Of a stretch of 64,000 bases of DNA, positions 46,901 to 53,732 are shown piece by piece. Source of the stretch: Ancistrus triradiatus (lineage: Eukaryota > Chordata > Actinopteri > Siluriformes > Loricariidae); the NCBI GenBank assembly GCA_025084515.1, contig JAJAGP010001694.1, positions 104,198-168,197 on the forward strand, written 5' to 3'. Positions within the stretch are counted from its first letter, which is position 1, and each line of letters begins with the position of its first letter. The notes below the pieces were generated by a model. That model was not told the DNA's origin and ran no database searches. It worked only from the letters and a program-made list of their open reading frames with translations. The translations under genes were made by a program, and so were the position numbers.

Positions 46901-47443
46901 TTTTCAGCTACCATTGCAATTGGAATATCATAACCAAGTAATCTCTACCTTTCTAATTGTATAATCATAACCAAGTAATCTCTATCTTTCCTCAGATTGA
47001 CAGCAAGGCAACAGGAGTCACAACTGCAAAAGTATTTTTAGGCTCAAGCCCCAACCCCCTTCAAAATGTTCCCCACTCAGCAGGCCAACTGCATGAGAAC
47101 TACACAAATGCAGATCCATACAGACCACACAATGTACTGAAACTACACCAAAATCGAGAGAAATCCTAACTATCCACTACGCCGCTAAATTTGATGTTGG
47201 TTCTGGATCCGAATCAATTTTTAAATGACTCTGTATTGCGCTCTGTATTTACATGGCACCTGATTCATTGAGTAACCGAACCACTGCGGTTTAGAAAATG
47301 AATGTTTGCTATGTCTGTATAACACTTTCGAACCCAGTTTTATGGGAGGGTACAGTTGTGATAAACAATACCGTGTGTCCTTCGGCGCTCTCTAAGAGTT
47401 GACGTTTCAGCTGTAGCACTTTTTTCACGTCTGCCGCCGCCAT
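22667..47443 (-). CDS. eloa: Elongin A (transcription elongation factor SIII subunit A), 11 coding exons, exon 8 damaged
   Basis: Coding segments in transcript order are 47443-47372, 46493-46437, 46351-46239, 40438-39721, 39648-39546, 36016-35855, 35760-35663, a damaged exon ending at 33203, 28735-28615, 25317-25211 and 22731-22667. The ten clean exons have AG/GT borders and compatible phases. Exons 1-3 encode the TFIIS N-terminal-like domain (about residues 1-80). Exon 4 is a lysine-rich linker with the conserved [15 protein letters not shown] motif near residue 259. Exon 6 carries the elongin BC-box ([10 protein letters not shown], about 394-403). Exon 7 carries the F-box-like [10 protein letters not shown] segment. 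The last exon gives the basic C-terminus. About 600 residues are expected, shorter than mammalian elongin A because the linker is short. In known biology it raises RNA polymerase II elongation rate and acts as a CUL5 ligase receptor in the nucleus. A fish eloa-like paralogue cannot be excluded. Confidence 0.88.
23087..25193 (-). mobile_element. Tc1-E composite with repeat F inserted (eloa intron 10)
   Basis: Left terminus CAACCCCAAATCAGAAAAAG (23089-23108); right terminus GTCAACTTTTTCTGGGGTTG near 25167-25186. Repeat F occupies about 23320-24236. The remainder carries minus-strand transposase pieces: [20 protein letters not shown] and [10 protein letters not shown], parallel to the plus-strand pieces at 4410-4600. 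Frameshifted and dead. Confidence 0.8.
23320..24236 (+). repeat. Repeat F, longest copy in the window
   Basis: About 900 bp ending GCGCTATATAAATAAATCTG plus ACTTG units. It shares its middle with 12395-12950 and its end with 1040-1187. It also contains GGTTTCTTCCTCATAACAC and TTTTCCTTGCCACTGTCACC. I read it as the 3' part of a non-LTR retrotransposon, but no RT frame is present to prove it. Confidence 0.7.
25211..25317 (-). CDS. eloa: eloa exon 10
   Basis: This 107-bp exon lies between TTTTCAG and GTGAGT. In the phase set by exon 9 it reads [13 protein letters not shown] and later [11 protein letters not shown]. The DPRK motif matches the C-terminal tail of elongin A, where it precedes the final conserved basic peptide. 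Its first base completes a serine codon with exon 9. Confidence 0.82.
25625..25725 (-). repeat. Repeat K-like fragment
   Basis: CACCCAGGATTCAAACCCAA and GCAGCTGGCTCTTACC recur at 46030-46080, giving a B-box-like GGTTTGAATCC on the minus strand. Confidence 0.45.
25730..26285. other. Unannotated intron 9 sequence
   Basis: AT-rich, with no recognisable feature. Confidence 0.5.
26290..27098 (+). pseudogene. Tc1-C relic (eloa intron 9)
   Basis: Plus frames read [40 protein letters not shown] and [13 protein letters not shown] (second Asp region, with an Asp to Asn change at the QxDNA position), then [14 protein letters not shown] in another frame (third acidic position is Lys, not Glu). The right end is TTTTTGTCAATGAGTATA. 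Two catalytic positions are changed and the frame is broken. Confidence 0.82.
27584..27686. repeat. Perfect 50-bp inverted repeat with 3-nt loop
   Basis: The left arm (27584-27633) and right arm (27637-27686) are exact reverse complements around GTG. The arms include GTCAGAGTGCACAGAGGAGA and its complement. A second short hairpin (AAAAAGTCCTGAC, loop TCTGT, GTCAGGACTTTTT) follows at 27694-27724. Located in eloa intron 9. Confidence 0.97.
28615..28735 (-). CDS. eloa: eloa exon 9
   Basis: This 121-bp exon opens with GA, completing the glycine split from exon 8, and encodes [20 protein letters not shown]. This is the strongly conserved block in the C-terminal third of elongin A (GRQAKMAFVNSVAKPPR in mammals). 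The acceptor is TTCAG and the donor is GTCAG. Confidence 0.9.
28920..29332 (-). pseudogene. Tc1-J relic (eloa intron 8 side)
   Basis: It contains GATTCGTCACACCATAATG, GGAGGTCACACTAAATTGCT and the end CTAAGACTTTTGCACAGCAC followed by TGTA. It is parallel to 13889-14190. The antisense of a transposase N-terminal half appears to be present but no frame is open. Confidence 0.55.
29360..29563 (+). repeat. tRNA-derived SINE
   Basis: A pol III A-box-like TGGCCTAGCGGGTAAGG (29375-29391) and B-box GGTTCAAATCC (29420-29430) form a tRNA-like head. The body GCCACTGTTGGGTCCTTGAG and the tail GATAAGGGCGTCTGCTAAAT to about 29563 follow. The copy at 50667-50838 is inverted. Too degenerate and too long for a functional tRNA. 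Confidence 0.88.
30303..31800 (-). pseudogene. Tc1-A relic, reverse orientation (eloa intron 8)
   Basis: This is the antisense of the 33911 copy: TAAGTCTTCACCAGGTTTAC, CCATTCCTCCATGCAGATCT, GACTTTCAACTCCCTCCACA, and the N-terminal end near 31390-31440. The inner terminal region ends TTTTTTGCTTCACTG at 31800; the opposite terminus is truncated. Multiple frameshifts; a G run lies at about 31077-31088. Confidence 0.85.
31805..32365. other. Unannotated intron 8 sequence
   Basis: No recognisable repeat or exon. Confidence 0.5.
32372..32545 (+). mobile_element. Tc1-B solo left end
   Basis: TA then CAGTTGTGTTTGAAAGTTTG, and TTTACACAAGTCCTAAAAGA with GATAAAGAGAACTCAGTTAA. This matches the first 130 bp of the 5639 copy. 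No transposase follows. Confidence 0.75.
32950..33155 (-). repeat. Repeat K copy
   Basis: CTTCGGACTGTGGGAGGAAA, CCGGAGTAAACCCACATGTA and GGGATTGAACCCAGGACCTT; the clearest B-box-like copy of this family. It sits directly next to the damaged eloa exon 8. Confidence 0.75.
33203..33392 (-). pseudogene. eloa: eloa exon 8, frame-disrupted
   Basis: The 3' part is clean: [20 protein letters not shown] continuing to SAHSGKPK plus one G, with a GTATC donor after 33203 and the right phase for exon 9. Upstream, the recognisable CQKDFR block is in the same frame, but a TAA stop lies between CQKDFR and REMYLRL. Further upstream a VTDH block, corresponding to the family's EETDQ, is in another frame. No convincing acceptor is visible, so the 5' limit is approximate. 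This is either a decayed exon or indel-rich consensus sequence. Exons on both sides are intact, so an assembly error is a serious alternative. Confidence 0.7.
33911..35486 (+). mobile_element. Tc1-A element, nearly full length (eloa intron 7)
   Basis: 1576 bp from CAGTGGGCAAAAAAAGTATT to GTCCCACTG, followed by TA. Long inverted terminal regions of about 200 bp each flank a transposase pseudogene. Confidence 0.92.
34269..35266 (+). pseudogene. Tc1-A transposase pseudogene
   Basis: Starts [20 protein letters not shown], with helix-turn-helix ([18 protein letters not shown]) and [11 protein letters not shown], then [14 protein letters not shown], where the frame breaks right at the SDET first-Asp site. 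A second frame gives [32 protein letters not shown] and the third [11 protein letters not shown] (the usual QHDNDPKHT has lost residues), ending [14 protein letters not shown]. At least three disruptions; two of the three acidic sites are damaged. Confidence 0.9.
35663..35760 (-). CDS. eloa: eloa exon 7 with F-box-like segment
   Basis: This 98-bp exon encodes [20 protein letters not shown] and then [12 protein letters not shown]. It is the F-box-like, CUL5-box-adjacent segment of elongin A. It opens with two bases completing a split serine codon and ends in phase 0 before a GTAGGA donor. Confidence 0.92.
35855..36016 (-). CDS. eloa: eloa exon 6 with elongin BC-box
   Basis: This 162-bp exon encodes [20 protein letters not shown] and then [17 protein letters not shown]. 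The L-x-x-x-C pattern in TLYQQC is the BC-box that binds elongin C. The MQVYSGSK text is near-diagnostic of elongin A. The donor is GTGAGT and the intron to exon 7 is 94 bp. Confidence 0.92.
36520..37900 (+). pseudogene. Tc1-I relic (eloa intron 5)
   Basis: Plus frames give MAKSRKL-like text with a stop, [26 protein letters not shown]-type helix-turn-helix, then CCAACAGGACAATGATCCCA (QQDNDPKH region) and TGGAGTGGCCGTCACAGTCA ([11 protein letters not shown] region, third acidic site). Truncated and frameshifted. The ends were not identified with confidence. Confidence 0.75.
37980..38016 (-). repeat. SINE/LINE tail fragment
   Basis: AGTCATTTAGCAGACATTTA followed by TCCAGAGAGACTT is the antisense of the 3' tail shared by the SINE at 29360. 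Confidence 0.5.
38020..38870. other. Unannotated intron 5 sequence
   Basis: AT-rich with short poly-T tracts. Nothing else recognised. Confidence 0.5.
38876..39475. mobile_element. Tigger/pogo-like non-autonomous element (600 bp)
   Basis: TA-flanked on both sides. The left end CAATGGTACCTCAGTTCTCG and right end CGAGAACCGAGGTACCAGTG are inverted repeats with three mismatches in 20. The GTACCTCGGTTCTCG terminus is typical of Tigger-like DNA transposons. No transposase frame is present. It ends 70 bp from the eloa exon 5 donor. Confidence 0.85.
39546..39648 (-). CDS. eloa: eloa exon 5
   Basis: This 103-bp exon has an AG acceptor and a GTGAG donor. It reads [20 protein letters not shown], continuing to YQYFTEKK plus one base. 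The position and phase fit the segment joining the linker to the elongin A core. Residue similarity is weaker than in exons 6 and 7, so the call rests mostly on phase and position. Confidence 0.75.
39721..40438 (-). CDS. eloa: eloa exon 4 (large lysine-rich linker exon)
   Basis: This 718-bp exon is open throughout (about 239 codons) and rich in Lys, Glu, Asp and Ser. It is expected to be disordered. Near its 3' end is the motif [15 protein letters not shown], which matches the short conserved element of elongin A linkers, followed by a basic PKRKKR stretch that may act as a nuclear localisation signal. The acceptor follows ATTCCAG and the donor is GTATTT. The intron to exon 5 is only 72 bp. 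Confidence 0.88.
40990..41080. other. Intron 3 sequence beside Tc1-A
   Basis: Short spacer with a TATACATATACTGTATAC palindrome next to the transposon end. No other feature. Confidence 0.4.
41082..43014 (+). pseudogene. Tc1-A element interrupted by a 738-bp insertion (eloa intron 3)
   Basis: The left end is truncated (GTGGGGCAAAAAAGT joined straight to the transposase start, ACCATGACCAAGACC). Frames: [40 protein letters not shown] (first Asp intact), [20 protein letters not shown] (second Asp intact), then a deletion and the insertion at 41961-42698. After it GCATGGAGGAATGGGCCAAA resumes. The right end TTTTTTGCCCCACTG is intact. The best-preserved catalytic motifs of this family in the window. 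Confidence 0.9.
41961..42698 (+). mobile_element. Unidentified 738-bp insertion with LINE-like tail
   Basis: Removing this segment restores GAGGAGATCTGCATGGAGGA, the uninterrupted Tc1-A text seen at 8780-8798. It starts TAGGCGTTACCCTGC and ends GTAATGACAATAAATTGAAT plus ACCATACCAT, a LINE-like 3' end. Only AT could be a target duplication. A 46-codon frame at 41999-42139 ([20 protein letters not shown]...) ends in a MESI tandem repeat. Two longer opposed frames (42160-42552 plus, 42114-42533 minus) show no domain I recognise. Confidence 0.75.
43017..43220. repeat. TA/TATC microsatellite block
   Basis: GTGTGTGCGCG, then TA runs and TATC units to about 43150, then CA/GTATA text. It begins exactly at the right end of the Tc1-A copy. 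Confidence 0.95.
43220..43275 (+). mobile_element. Tc1-A solo left terminus
   Basis: CAGTGGGGCAGAAAAGTATT, AGTTCAGCCACTGATTGTGT and AAGTCTCCTACTT; the copy stops after 56 bp. Confidence 0.8.
43330..43428 (+). repeat. G-tract and purine-rich block
   Basis: G runs around 43341-43366 (one about 18 G long) followed by an almost pure GA stretch (43366-43428), inside the microsatellite region. Confidence 0.9.
43429..43920. repeat. Compound TA/CA/GT microsatellite
   Basis: Alternating TA, CA and TG tracts, ending in about 18 CA units next to the Tc1-B copy. Long frames here (up to 216 codons of I/Y/V/C) are repeat artefacts. Confidence 0.95.
43921..44935 (+). pseudogene. Tc1-B element with near-complete transposase, 3' end missing
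   Basis: The transposase starts [20 protein letters not shown] (44144). One frameshift lies in the helix-turn-helix (after FGLH). A second frame then stays open to 45023 and includes [38 protein letters not shown] (first Asp), [20 protein letters not shown] and [13 protein letters not shown] (second Asp), then stops matching the family after [11 protein letters not shown]. The third acidic residue and the right terminus are missing. The outer left terminus is replaced by the CA repeat. Confidence 0.9.
45033..45875 (+). pseudogene. Tc1-C relic directly joined to Tc1-B
   Basis: Text such as TGGACTGGAACTGCATCATC, AGTGACAAATCCAGGTTCTG (SDKSRFC, a changed SDESRF) and GTGATGATCTGGTGAGCCAT (VMIW.AI), and a right end TTTTTTGTCAATGAGTGTA. 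Heavily frameshifted. The boundary with the Tc1-B copy near 44935-45033 is unclear. Confidence 0.78.
45920..46085 (-). repeat. Repeat K-like fragment (eloa intron 3)
   Basis: CAGGGTTCAAACCAAAGTTC and AGCTGCTGGCTCTTACCAAA match the 25625 fragment; the B-box-like motif is on the minus strand. Confidence 0.45.
46140..46165. repeat. (CA)n tract
   Basis: About 13 CA units with interruptions, 75 bp beyond the eloa exon 3 donor. Confidence 0.9.
46239..46351 (-). CDS. eloa: eloa exon 3
   Basis: This 113-bp exon encodes [20 protein letters not shown], continuing to the WKKLVP end of the TFIIS N-like domain. The AG acceptor is just before 46351 and the GT donor follows 46239. It ends with AG, and the T that opens exon 4 completes a serine codon, which confirms the junction across a 5.8-kb intron. 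Confidence 0.88.
46437..46493 (-). CDS. eloa: eloa exon 2
   Basis: The exon has 19 codons ([19 protein letters not shown]) between a CAG acceptor and a GTAAGA donor. It is phase 0 at both ends. The [13 protein letters not shown] text is the conserved second helix region of the TFIIS N-like domain. The intron to exon 3 is only 85 bp. Confidence 0.87.
46500..47370. other. eloa intron 1
   Basis: Contains two local duplications: AAAAACTTCACAATGCA (46519-46553) and ATAACCAAGTAATCTCTA (46930-46986). No transposon recognised. Confidence 0.6.
47372..47443 (-). CDS. eloa: eloa exon 1 (start codon)
   Basis: The ATG is at 47443-47441 and the exon runs 24 codons to ACG, followed by a GT donor at 47371-47370. 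It reads [17 protein letters not shown], a typical vertebrate elongin A N-terminus that begins the TFIIS N-like helical bundle. It ends in phase 0, matching exon 2. Confidence 0.85.
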
Positions 47444-47515
47444 AATAACTGAGAGCTGCATCCAGGGGAAAGCAGGTGAAAGCAGGTAGAGTATTTATAA
47501 TGGGCGGAGACGGCA
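47444..47515 (-). promoter_or_regulatory. eloa: Candidate eloa core promoter
   Basis: Reading the minus strand toward the ATG, a GC-box-like CCGCCC (about 47508-47503) is followed by TATAAATA (47499-47492), about 50 bp before the start codon. The spacing would give a short 5' UTR of roughly 20-25 nt. This rests on sequence pattern only. Confidence 0.4.
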
Positions 47516-47879
47516 ATAACAAGCGGGCGAGACCCAGTGAACCTAGCGGACAAAACAATATAAATGCATTAATCTATTACAGATATAAAGAGAATAATTT
47601 ATCAATAATAAAGAATTGGATGAAGAAAAGAAAGGGTGCAAAAGTATGTGTAATTATATAGGATGCATGCAGGTAAAATATAAATGGGGGAGACTAGTGA
47701 CGGTTGCAACATGTTAATAAAGATATTTTTCTATTTTATCAGTTCCACTCACCATACAGATTCACTTTGTATTTCTATAGTTATGGACTGCAGTCAATCT
47801 GTTTCTCTACATAATTTGAAGGTCCCATTTATTCTATTCTCTAATGGTCAGGACCCACAGCAGACCATCACATATACAC

Positions 47880-48065
47880 ACAGTCGCACACTAGGGGCAC
47901 TTTAGAGAAAGCAATTAATCCAACACACGTCATTGGACTGCGGGAGGAACCTGGAGTACCTGGAGTAAACCCACAAGGACACGGGGAGGACATGCAAACT
48001 ACACAAAGAAAGGACCAAGATCACCCCACCTGATTGAACCCAGGACCTTCTCGCTGTGAGGCCAC
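47880..48065 (-). repeat. Repeat K copy
   Basis: GACTGCGGGAGGAACCTGGA, GGGGAGGACATGCAAACTAC, then TTGAACCCAGGACCTTCTCG. Confidence 0.75.
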
Positions 48066-49630
48066 ATTTATGTATTCAATATTTATCTTGTACTATTAAT
48101 CAAATTAACAGTTTTGAGTGTATGCACAAAAAACCCTTAATATTATAAAAACCCAAAATATTAAACATTTGTGTCTTAACAGCAAATAATTGGTCAAGAT
48201 TAAGCAAGCATTAAACAAATAGAATGTAACTTAGTGTGGAATAGCCTCTCCCTTTGATTTCCATAAATGTTTAAGTTTTGTCCTTGATAGTTTTCATAGA
48301 CAGCAATATCTTTTTAACACGTTTTAGACAAAAACTGCATTAGACAACCTTCTGGTTTTCTCAGGTCTTGAATTCTGCTGACCCTGTCTTGAGAACTGTA
48401 AATTTCAGCAGGTGGTCATCTCTTCAAGCAGATGTATGATCCATATTTTGGAAGGATTTGGGCCTTCCACATCCTTTTGTTCTAGTAACATCACCTGTTG
48501 TTTCGAAGAATTGACCAGTTGTCTTAATAGCTAATAGGGAAATATGGATTTGATATTTATATATTTAAATTAATATACATTTAGGGTTTTGTAAACATCA
48601 GAAAAGCTGCAATTGGCCTGACAAAGACCAGCTATGTGGTTTCTGACAGTAACGCTTGCAGGATATTTTGCCTTTTTTAGCAGATTTTCTGACTCATCTA
48701 CCATGGGACTCACTGCATATTGTGTATCTCTACCTGAAGGTATCTGTCACTCCAGGTTCTCTTTAAGAGTTTATATTCAGGCTTGTGATGTGCTGCATCA
48801 GGTGCGGCAGATTACCAACTAATGACTAATTTCAATTAAATAATTCCTTTATTCATTAATTCATTAGGTCAATTTCTTATCCATTTAATCATAGCCAGGG
48901 TCACCAGAAAGCCGGTGCCAAGGCAGCAGCACAGGGGAGCACTCATGCGAACACAGGGAGGACATGAAACTTCACACAGGCGGATACAGATCAATAGTCC
49001 ACAAACGCAACTACAAATGATGAAGTAGCTTGTACAAAAGAGCATAACGTTTTCCTATTTTTCATAGCTTAATTTTCTGTGTAACATGTTTGAAAATAAT
49101 CATCCATGATTCCTAGAAATACAAAGTAGGATCACTCATTTCTTATGTATACAGTATTCCAGGGCAGCCTGTATACACCAAACCCATCAGTCCGTTATTT
49201 GAAGATAAGGTGGTCTTATACTGAAAATGATCTATCACTTTGAAGGTAGACTTGGCTGTCCTTGCTGAATTATTGCAGGTTTCCTTGCAAGTTGTTATTT
49301 GACATTATCTAGCAAAATTAACATGCACATAGACAGTGACTTTTTTGTGAATAACGAATTTGTAGCTCCTTCTTCAGTATGATGAGAAGGGGTTAGACAG
49401 CTATGGGCCAACCCTCAAAGTGAGAATTATAAATCTGGTTGGTCAGATTTCCTTGTTCTTAATAGATTCGTATTACTGAACCCTTCAAAATATCATCAGA
49501 AAGACACATAGACAGGAGTAAGACCTAGGATCCATTCTAATGAACCCTTTTTATTGGTTACCACTTTTTGTCAGATAGGTGTCCGATAGCAACCAGGAAA
49601 ATGCTGAGTAGCATTTAGAATTTATGTTTT
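48066..49630. other. Intergenic spacer, mostly unannotated
   Basis: A diverged repeat K fragment is at 48885-48985 (AGGACATGAAACTTCACACA). The rest has no supported feature. Confidence 0.5.
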
Positions 49631-49637
49631 TGATTTT

Positions 49638-51346
49638 ATAATCCCAAATCAGAAAAAGTTGGAATGTTATGGAAAATGCATATTTAAAAAAAAATGCAGT
49701 GTTCCTTAGATTTATTTTGACTTATATTTCATTGAAAACAGTATGAACCTGTGACATTTCATGTTTTGTTTCGTCAACTTAATTTCATTTGTTAATTAAC
49801 ATCCATTCCTGTGTTTCAGGCCTGCAACACATTCCAAACACAAAAAAACACAAAAAAAAAGTTGGGAAAAGGGCAATTTAGGTCAAGTGATGTTAAAAAA
49901 AAAACCTAAACAATGTTATTAGTTATGCTTTAATGTAATAATGTTATTTCAAACAGATGATGTCAACAGGTGATTATAATCATGATTTGGTACAAAATCA
50001 GTATCCACAGAAGGCTCTGAGGAGCAAATAAGGGCAGAGGATCTTCAGTTTGTCAACAAATCTGTGAGAAAATGATTGAAATGTTTAAAAACAATGTTCC
50101 TCATAGAAATATTGGAAGGAATTAGCATATTTCTTCCTCTACAGTGCATAATATAATTAAACAATTCAAGGACTCTGGAAGAATTTCAGTGCATAAAGGA
50201 CAAGGGCGCAAGCCTAACTTGAGATCGGTGATCTCCGATCCTTCAGATGACACTGCGTCAAAAACCTGCATTCATAATAGCTGATATAACCACATGGGCA
50301 AGGGATTACTTTGGCAAACCTTTATCAAGTATTACAATATGGAGTTACATTCACAAATGCCACTTAAAACGTTACTGTGCAAAAAACAAGCCTTATGTTA
50401 ACAATGTCCAGAAGTGTCATCGACTCCTCTGAGCTCAGAGGCATCTGGGATGGACCATCACACAGTGGTAACGTATTATGGTCAGATGAATCAGTATTCT
50501 AGATCTCCAGCTGTTTCAGGTATGAGGTTGTGTCAGTGCTCTTGGCAAAGGTAATTTTCAGTTCTGTGATCACGCATTAATGCTGCATTAATGCAGAAAA
50601 GTACATTGAGATTTTAGAGCAACATTCCTTCAAGATGAAATTTTCTGGGAAATTTTTCAGCAAGACATTTACATTTACAGCATTTAGTAGATGCCCTTAT
50701 CCAGAGCGACTTACAATTGATACAGTCTTACAATCCAAGCAACTGTGGGTTAAGGTCCTTGCTCAAGGACCCAACAGTGGCAGCTTGGCATAGCTGGTCC
50801 ATAGTCCAGTACCTTAACCGCTAGGCTACCACAGTCCCACGTAAAACAGACAACGCAAAACAAGTCAAATCAGAAAAAGTTAGTGAAAGTTGCTGACATA
50901 TGGAAATCCCTTCCAGTCTATCTTTGAGGAACATTGTTTTTAAACACTTCAATAATATTCTCACACATTTGTTGATCACTGGAGATCCTCTGCCCACTTT
51001 TGCTTCTCAGAGACTCAGCCTTTTTTGGGCACTTCTTTTGTACCAAATCATGATTATAATCTCTTGTTGACATCACCTGTCTGAAATCACATAATAAATT
51101 TAGTTTTTTTATACCTCATTACTAGCAATAAATTACCCCTGTCCCTAATTTTTTTTATCTGTTGCAGGCGTGAAATGCAGGAATTGATGTTTATTAACAA
51201 ATAAAATGAAGTTGATCAGACAAAACATTAAATATCCTGGAATCATACTGCCTGCAATGACATAAAAGTACATGTAAAGAGCACTGCATTTTTTTATAGT
51301 TGCATTTTTCATACCGTCCCAACTTTTCTTGATTTGGGGTTGTACT
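49638..51346 (+). pseudogene. Tc1-E relic with inserted SINE
   Basis: The left end AATCCCAAATCAGAAAAAGT and right end ACTTTTCTTGATTTGGGGTT form an inverted pair. Transposase text is scattered: GGATGGACCATCACACAGTG, GGTCAGATGAATCAGTATTC (SDES). The SINE lies at 50667-50838. No open frame. Confidence 0.82.
50667..50838 (-). repeat. tRNA-derived SINE, inverted, nested in Tc1-E
   Basis: Antisense of the 29360 copy: ACAGCATTTAGTAGATGCCC, TTATCCAGAGCGACTTACAA, GCTCAAGGACCCAACAGTGG and ACCTTAACCGCTAGGCTACC. The B-box region is largely deleted in this copy. Confidence 0.85.
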
Positions 51347-51419
51347 TTATTCATGAAATGTCAGACTTTAGAAGTTATTTCAGAGTCTTTTCCAAGTCTT
51401 CTGGTTTATGGTTAACGGA

Positions 51420-51577
51420 CTAGACGGGGGTCACACTGCGCAGTCGTGTGGACCCTTAGAGGAGGAGTTCATCATTACCCACTGTCTTCAGCCTCTGTCT
51501 CTGTCTCTCTCTCTCCTGCACATCAACGTGGAGGTGCGTGTCCTTCCCTCACCGGCACCTACTTCTTCTCCGAATAG
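51420..51577 (+). other. Possible noncoding exon (GC-richer patch with GT donor)
   Basis: This patch is richer in G/C and pyrimidines than its surroundings and is not an evident repeat. It ends CGAATAG followed by GTAGGTAG, a plausible donor. It could be a noncoding leader exon of klhl31. No conservation could be examined. Confidence 0.2.
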
Positions 51578-51939
51578 GTAGGTAGTACTTAAACTATTTA
51601 ACAGCAACAGCATTTCTGCCTTTATTTACTATTTACATAAGATGATAACATGTTGGCATTGAAGGGACTGACAGCCCCTGACTTTGATTTGTTTAACGTA
51701 TTCATTTCAATCATGAAAACGGACGGTGGACGCTATGATAATATACTGTTCTTATGTTTTTCTTAAAGTTAGTGTAATCGACGCAGGATGCATTTGTAGT
51801 CGGCTAAATATATAAAGACGTATTTACAGGCCTAGCGTAAACTTTTTTTCTTTTTTTTCAAAGACCGTTTAAGGCTTAGCTGAATTTCCTAATAAATTCC
51901 TAAATTAATTAATTAATTTAATTATCAAAGAAAACATCA

Positions 51940-52010
51940 TAAGAGTTCACGTGGCTATAGGTCGTTACGCAAAGCCTATAAAAGGACCGTCAGGGCAAAC
52001 GATCCGGTGC
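51940..52010 (+). promoter_or_regulatory. Candidate TATA-containing promoter upstream of klhl31
   Basis: The sequence CCTATAAAAGG (TATA box about 51977-51984) is followed by GC-richer sequence, within the unassigned spacer upstream of klhl31. About 170 bp upstream, near 51802, CTAAATATA is MEF2-like. Linking this to klhl31 is inference; the spacer has no other gene it would serve. Confidence 0.25.
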
Positions 52011-52224
52011 TGCTATTCCTGGCCACAGTTGTGATAAGTTGTGACAGATGCAGAATGGGGGGCATGATGGTGTGCGATACCACGCGATAACAGCTCCTAA
52101 AAGTGCATTCTGGTATTCGCTCAAATGTAGAATAAGCAGTAACTTGATGCTTGTTCATGGATAGACATCACATTTAAGTGCATCAGTAGCAGATTTTAAA
52201 TCTAATAATCTAATGCAAATATTG

Positions 52225-52335
52225 TAGAATCAGAATCAGGTTTATTTCCAGGTACGTTTTCACAAACAAATAATGTGTCTTGGTATACTGGTGCAAGACA
52301 TGAAAAAGAAATAGGAATACGAGAGAAAAAGAAAA
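52225..52335 (-). repeat. LINE-like 3' end fragment
   Basis: AGAATCAGAATCAGGTTTAT followed by TTCCAGGTACGTTTTCACA and TGTGTCTTGGTATACTGGTG. This resembles the 3' tail of a fish LINE in antisense; a similar tail (AATAAATCTGATTCTGATTC) occurs at 29577. Confidence 0.5.
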
Positions 52336-52339
52336 CACA

Positions 52340-53645
52340 AAAGGTATACCATGTCTGAAGAAGAATCACAGATTATGTTAAATATGTTCGATAGGACATG
52401 CTCTATATGGAGAACGTGCAGACATTCACAGGATGAGTTAACTGCATTATTGTAAAGTGCCACGTGAACACTAATGTGTAGTGTCTATGTGTAGCTTCAT
52501 CCCTGGAGATTACAGCTTCATTTTTAGAGAAGAAAATTCTGTGAACTCGGGCAATATTTTAGCTCCTTGTAAACTCATTGTGGTCAATTGTTACATACCA
52601 GGGGCGTGATCAGGACACACTTTACTGGGGCATGTGCCCCACTATAATCACAGCCATAAAAAACTTAATTTTGTCCTGGATTGCAGAGCAGAAATACAGG
52701 ACATACCATGCAAATTCACTACAGGGATTACATTTCCAATAATGCTTCATCATCTTATCTAAGTTTGAGTAGCTAGTGCTTTCTTTTTTGTTTGTTTGTT
52801 TTTCTTGTTGTTGTTTTTTGCATGAAGTATTGGACATTTTAAAGAAGGTCATCCACACTGCAGAAAAGATAATGATAACTCATAGGTATATGATTTGACT
52901 TGCCACTTAAAACCATATAACCTACCAAAAGTACCTATTAAACAATTAAAGCAAATATATTAATTAAACTAGTCAAGTCATAACATTAATGCAATTAAGA
53001 AGGCATTCTTTAGTCTTCATTTGTTCTTCATTTCTCGTCCCTGGCAGAGTAACACCCACTTTAGTAGTAAATCTTAATCTATTTAGTGTTTAACAGGCTT
53101 GTTTTTATGCACAGTTGTGCCCCTATGACTGATTGGCAAGCAAAGGGGTACTGCTGTGCCCCTCTAAATTCGGTTTGTGCCTCAGAATGACAGGTAATCT
53201 ATAAACTCCCCTGTACAAACACGTACACTTTTTCATGCCCCATTACTTTTTCCTTTGTTTTATTACACTGCAGTCTTTTTATTAATCTGCCAAAAACACT
53301 GGTGGTTGGTGGTTAATAAATACTCAGTATGAATATGTACCACGATGAAATACTGTATGTGTATTCAAATAATTTGACACACTGAAATAAGCTCAAAGTG
53401 ATCCCTGTTAAACTGAGCTTCCTTGAGATGATTCCCTGTCTTCATTAGTTTCGTAGTATCACTAGACTCTAGACAGGATTGTGTGAAGGCTTAGAAAGAG
53501 TACTGGAAATTTGACATGCACTGGTTTCCATCAGTTTTAAATGGAAGATGTTCAGAACCACTAGATCTTTAGTAAAGAAGGTGGCCTATAAGGACGCCCG
53601 GGGTTTGCTTGTTGAGATAATAGAATCTGTGAGAACAATATTTAC
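52340..53645. other. Unannotated intergenic spacer
   Basis: AT-rich; no supported feature. Confidence 0.5.
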
Positions 53646-53732
53646 AGTGCGGCACGGTGGCACAAGGGTTATCCTGGTTACCTCACAGCTCCAGAGATCC
53701 TCTGTTCAATCCCAACTCCACTAGTGTAGATA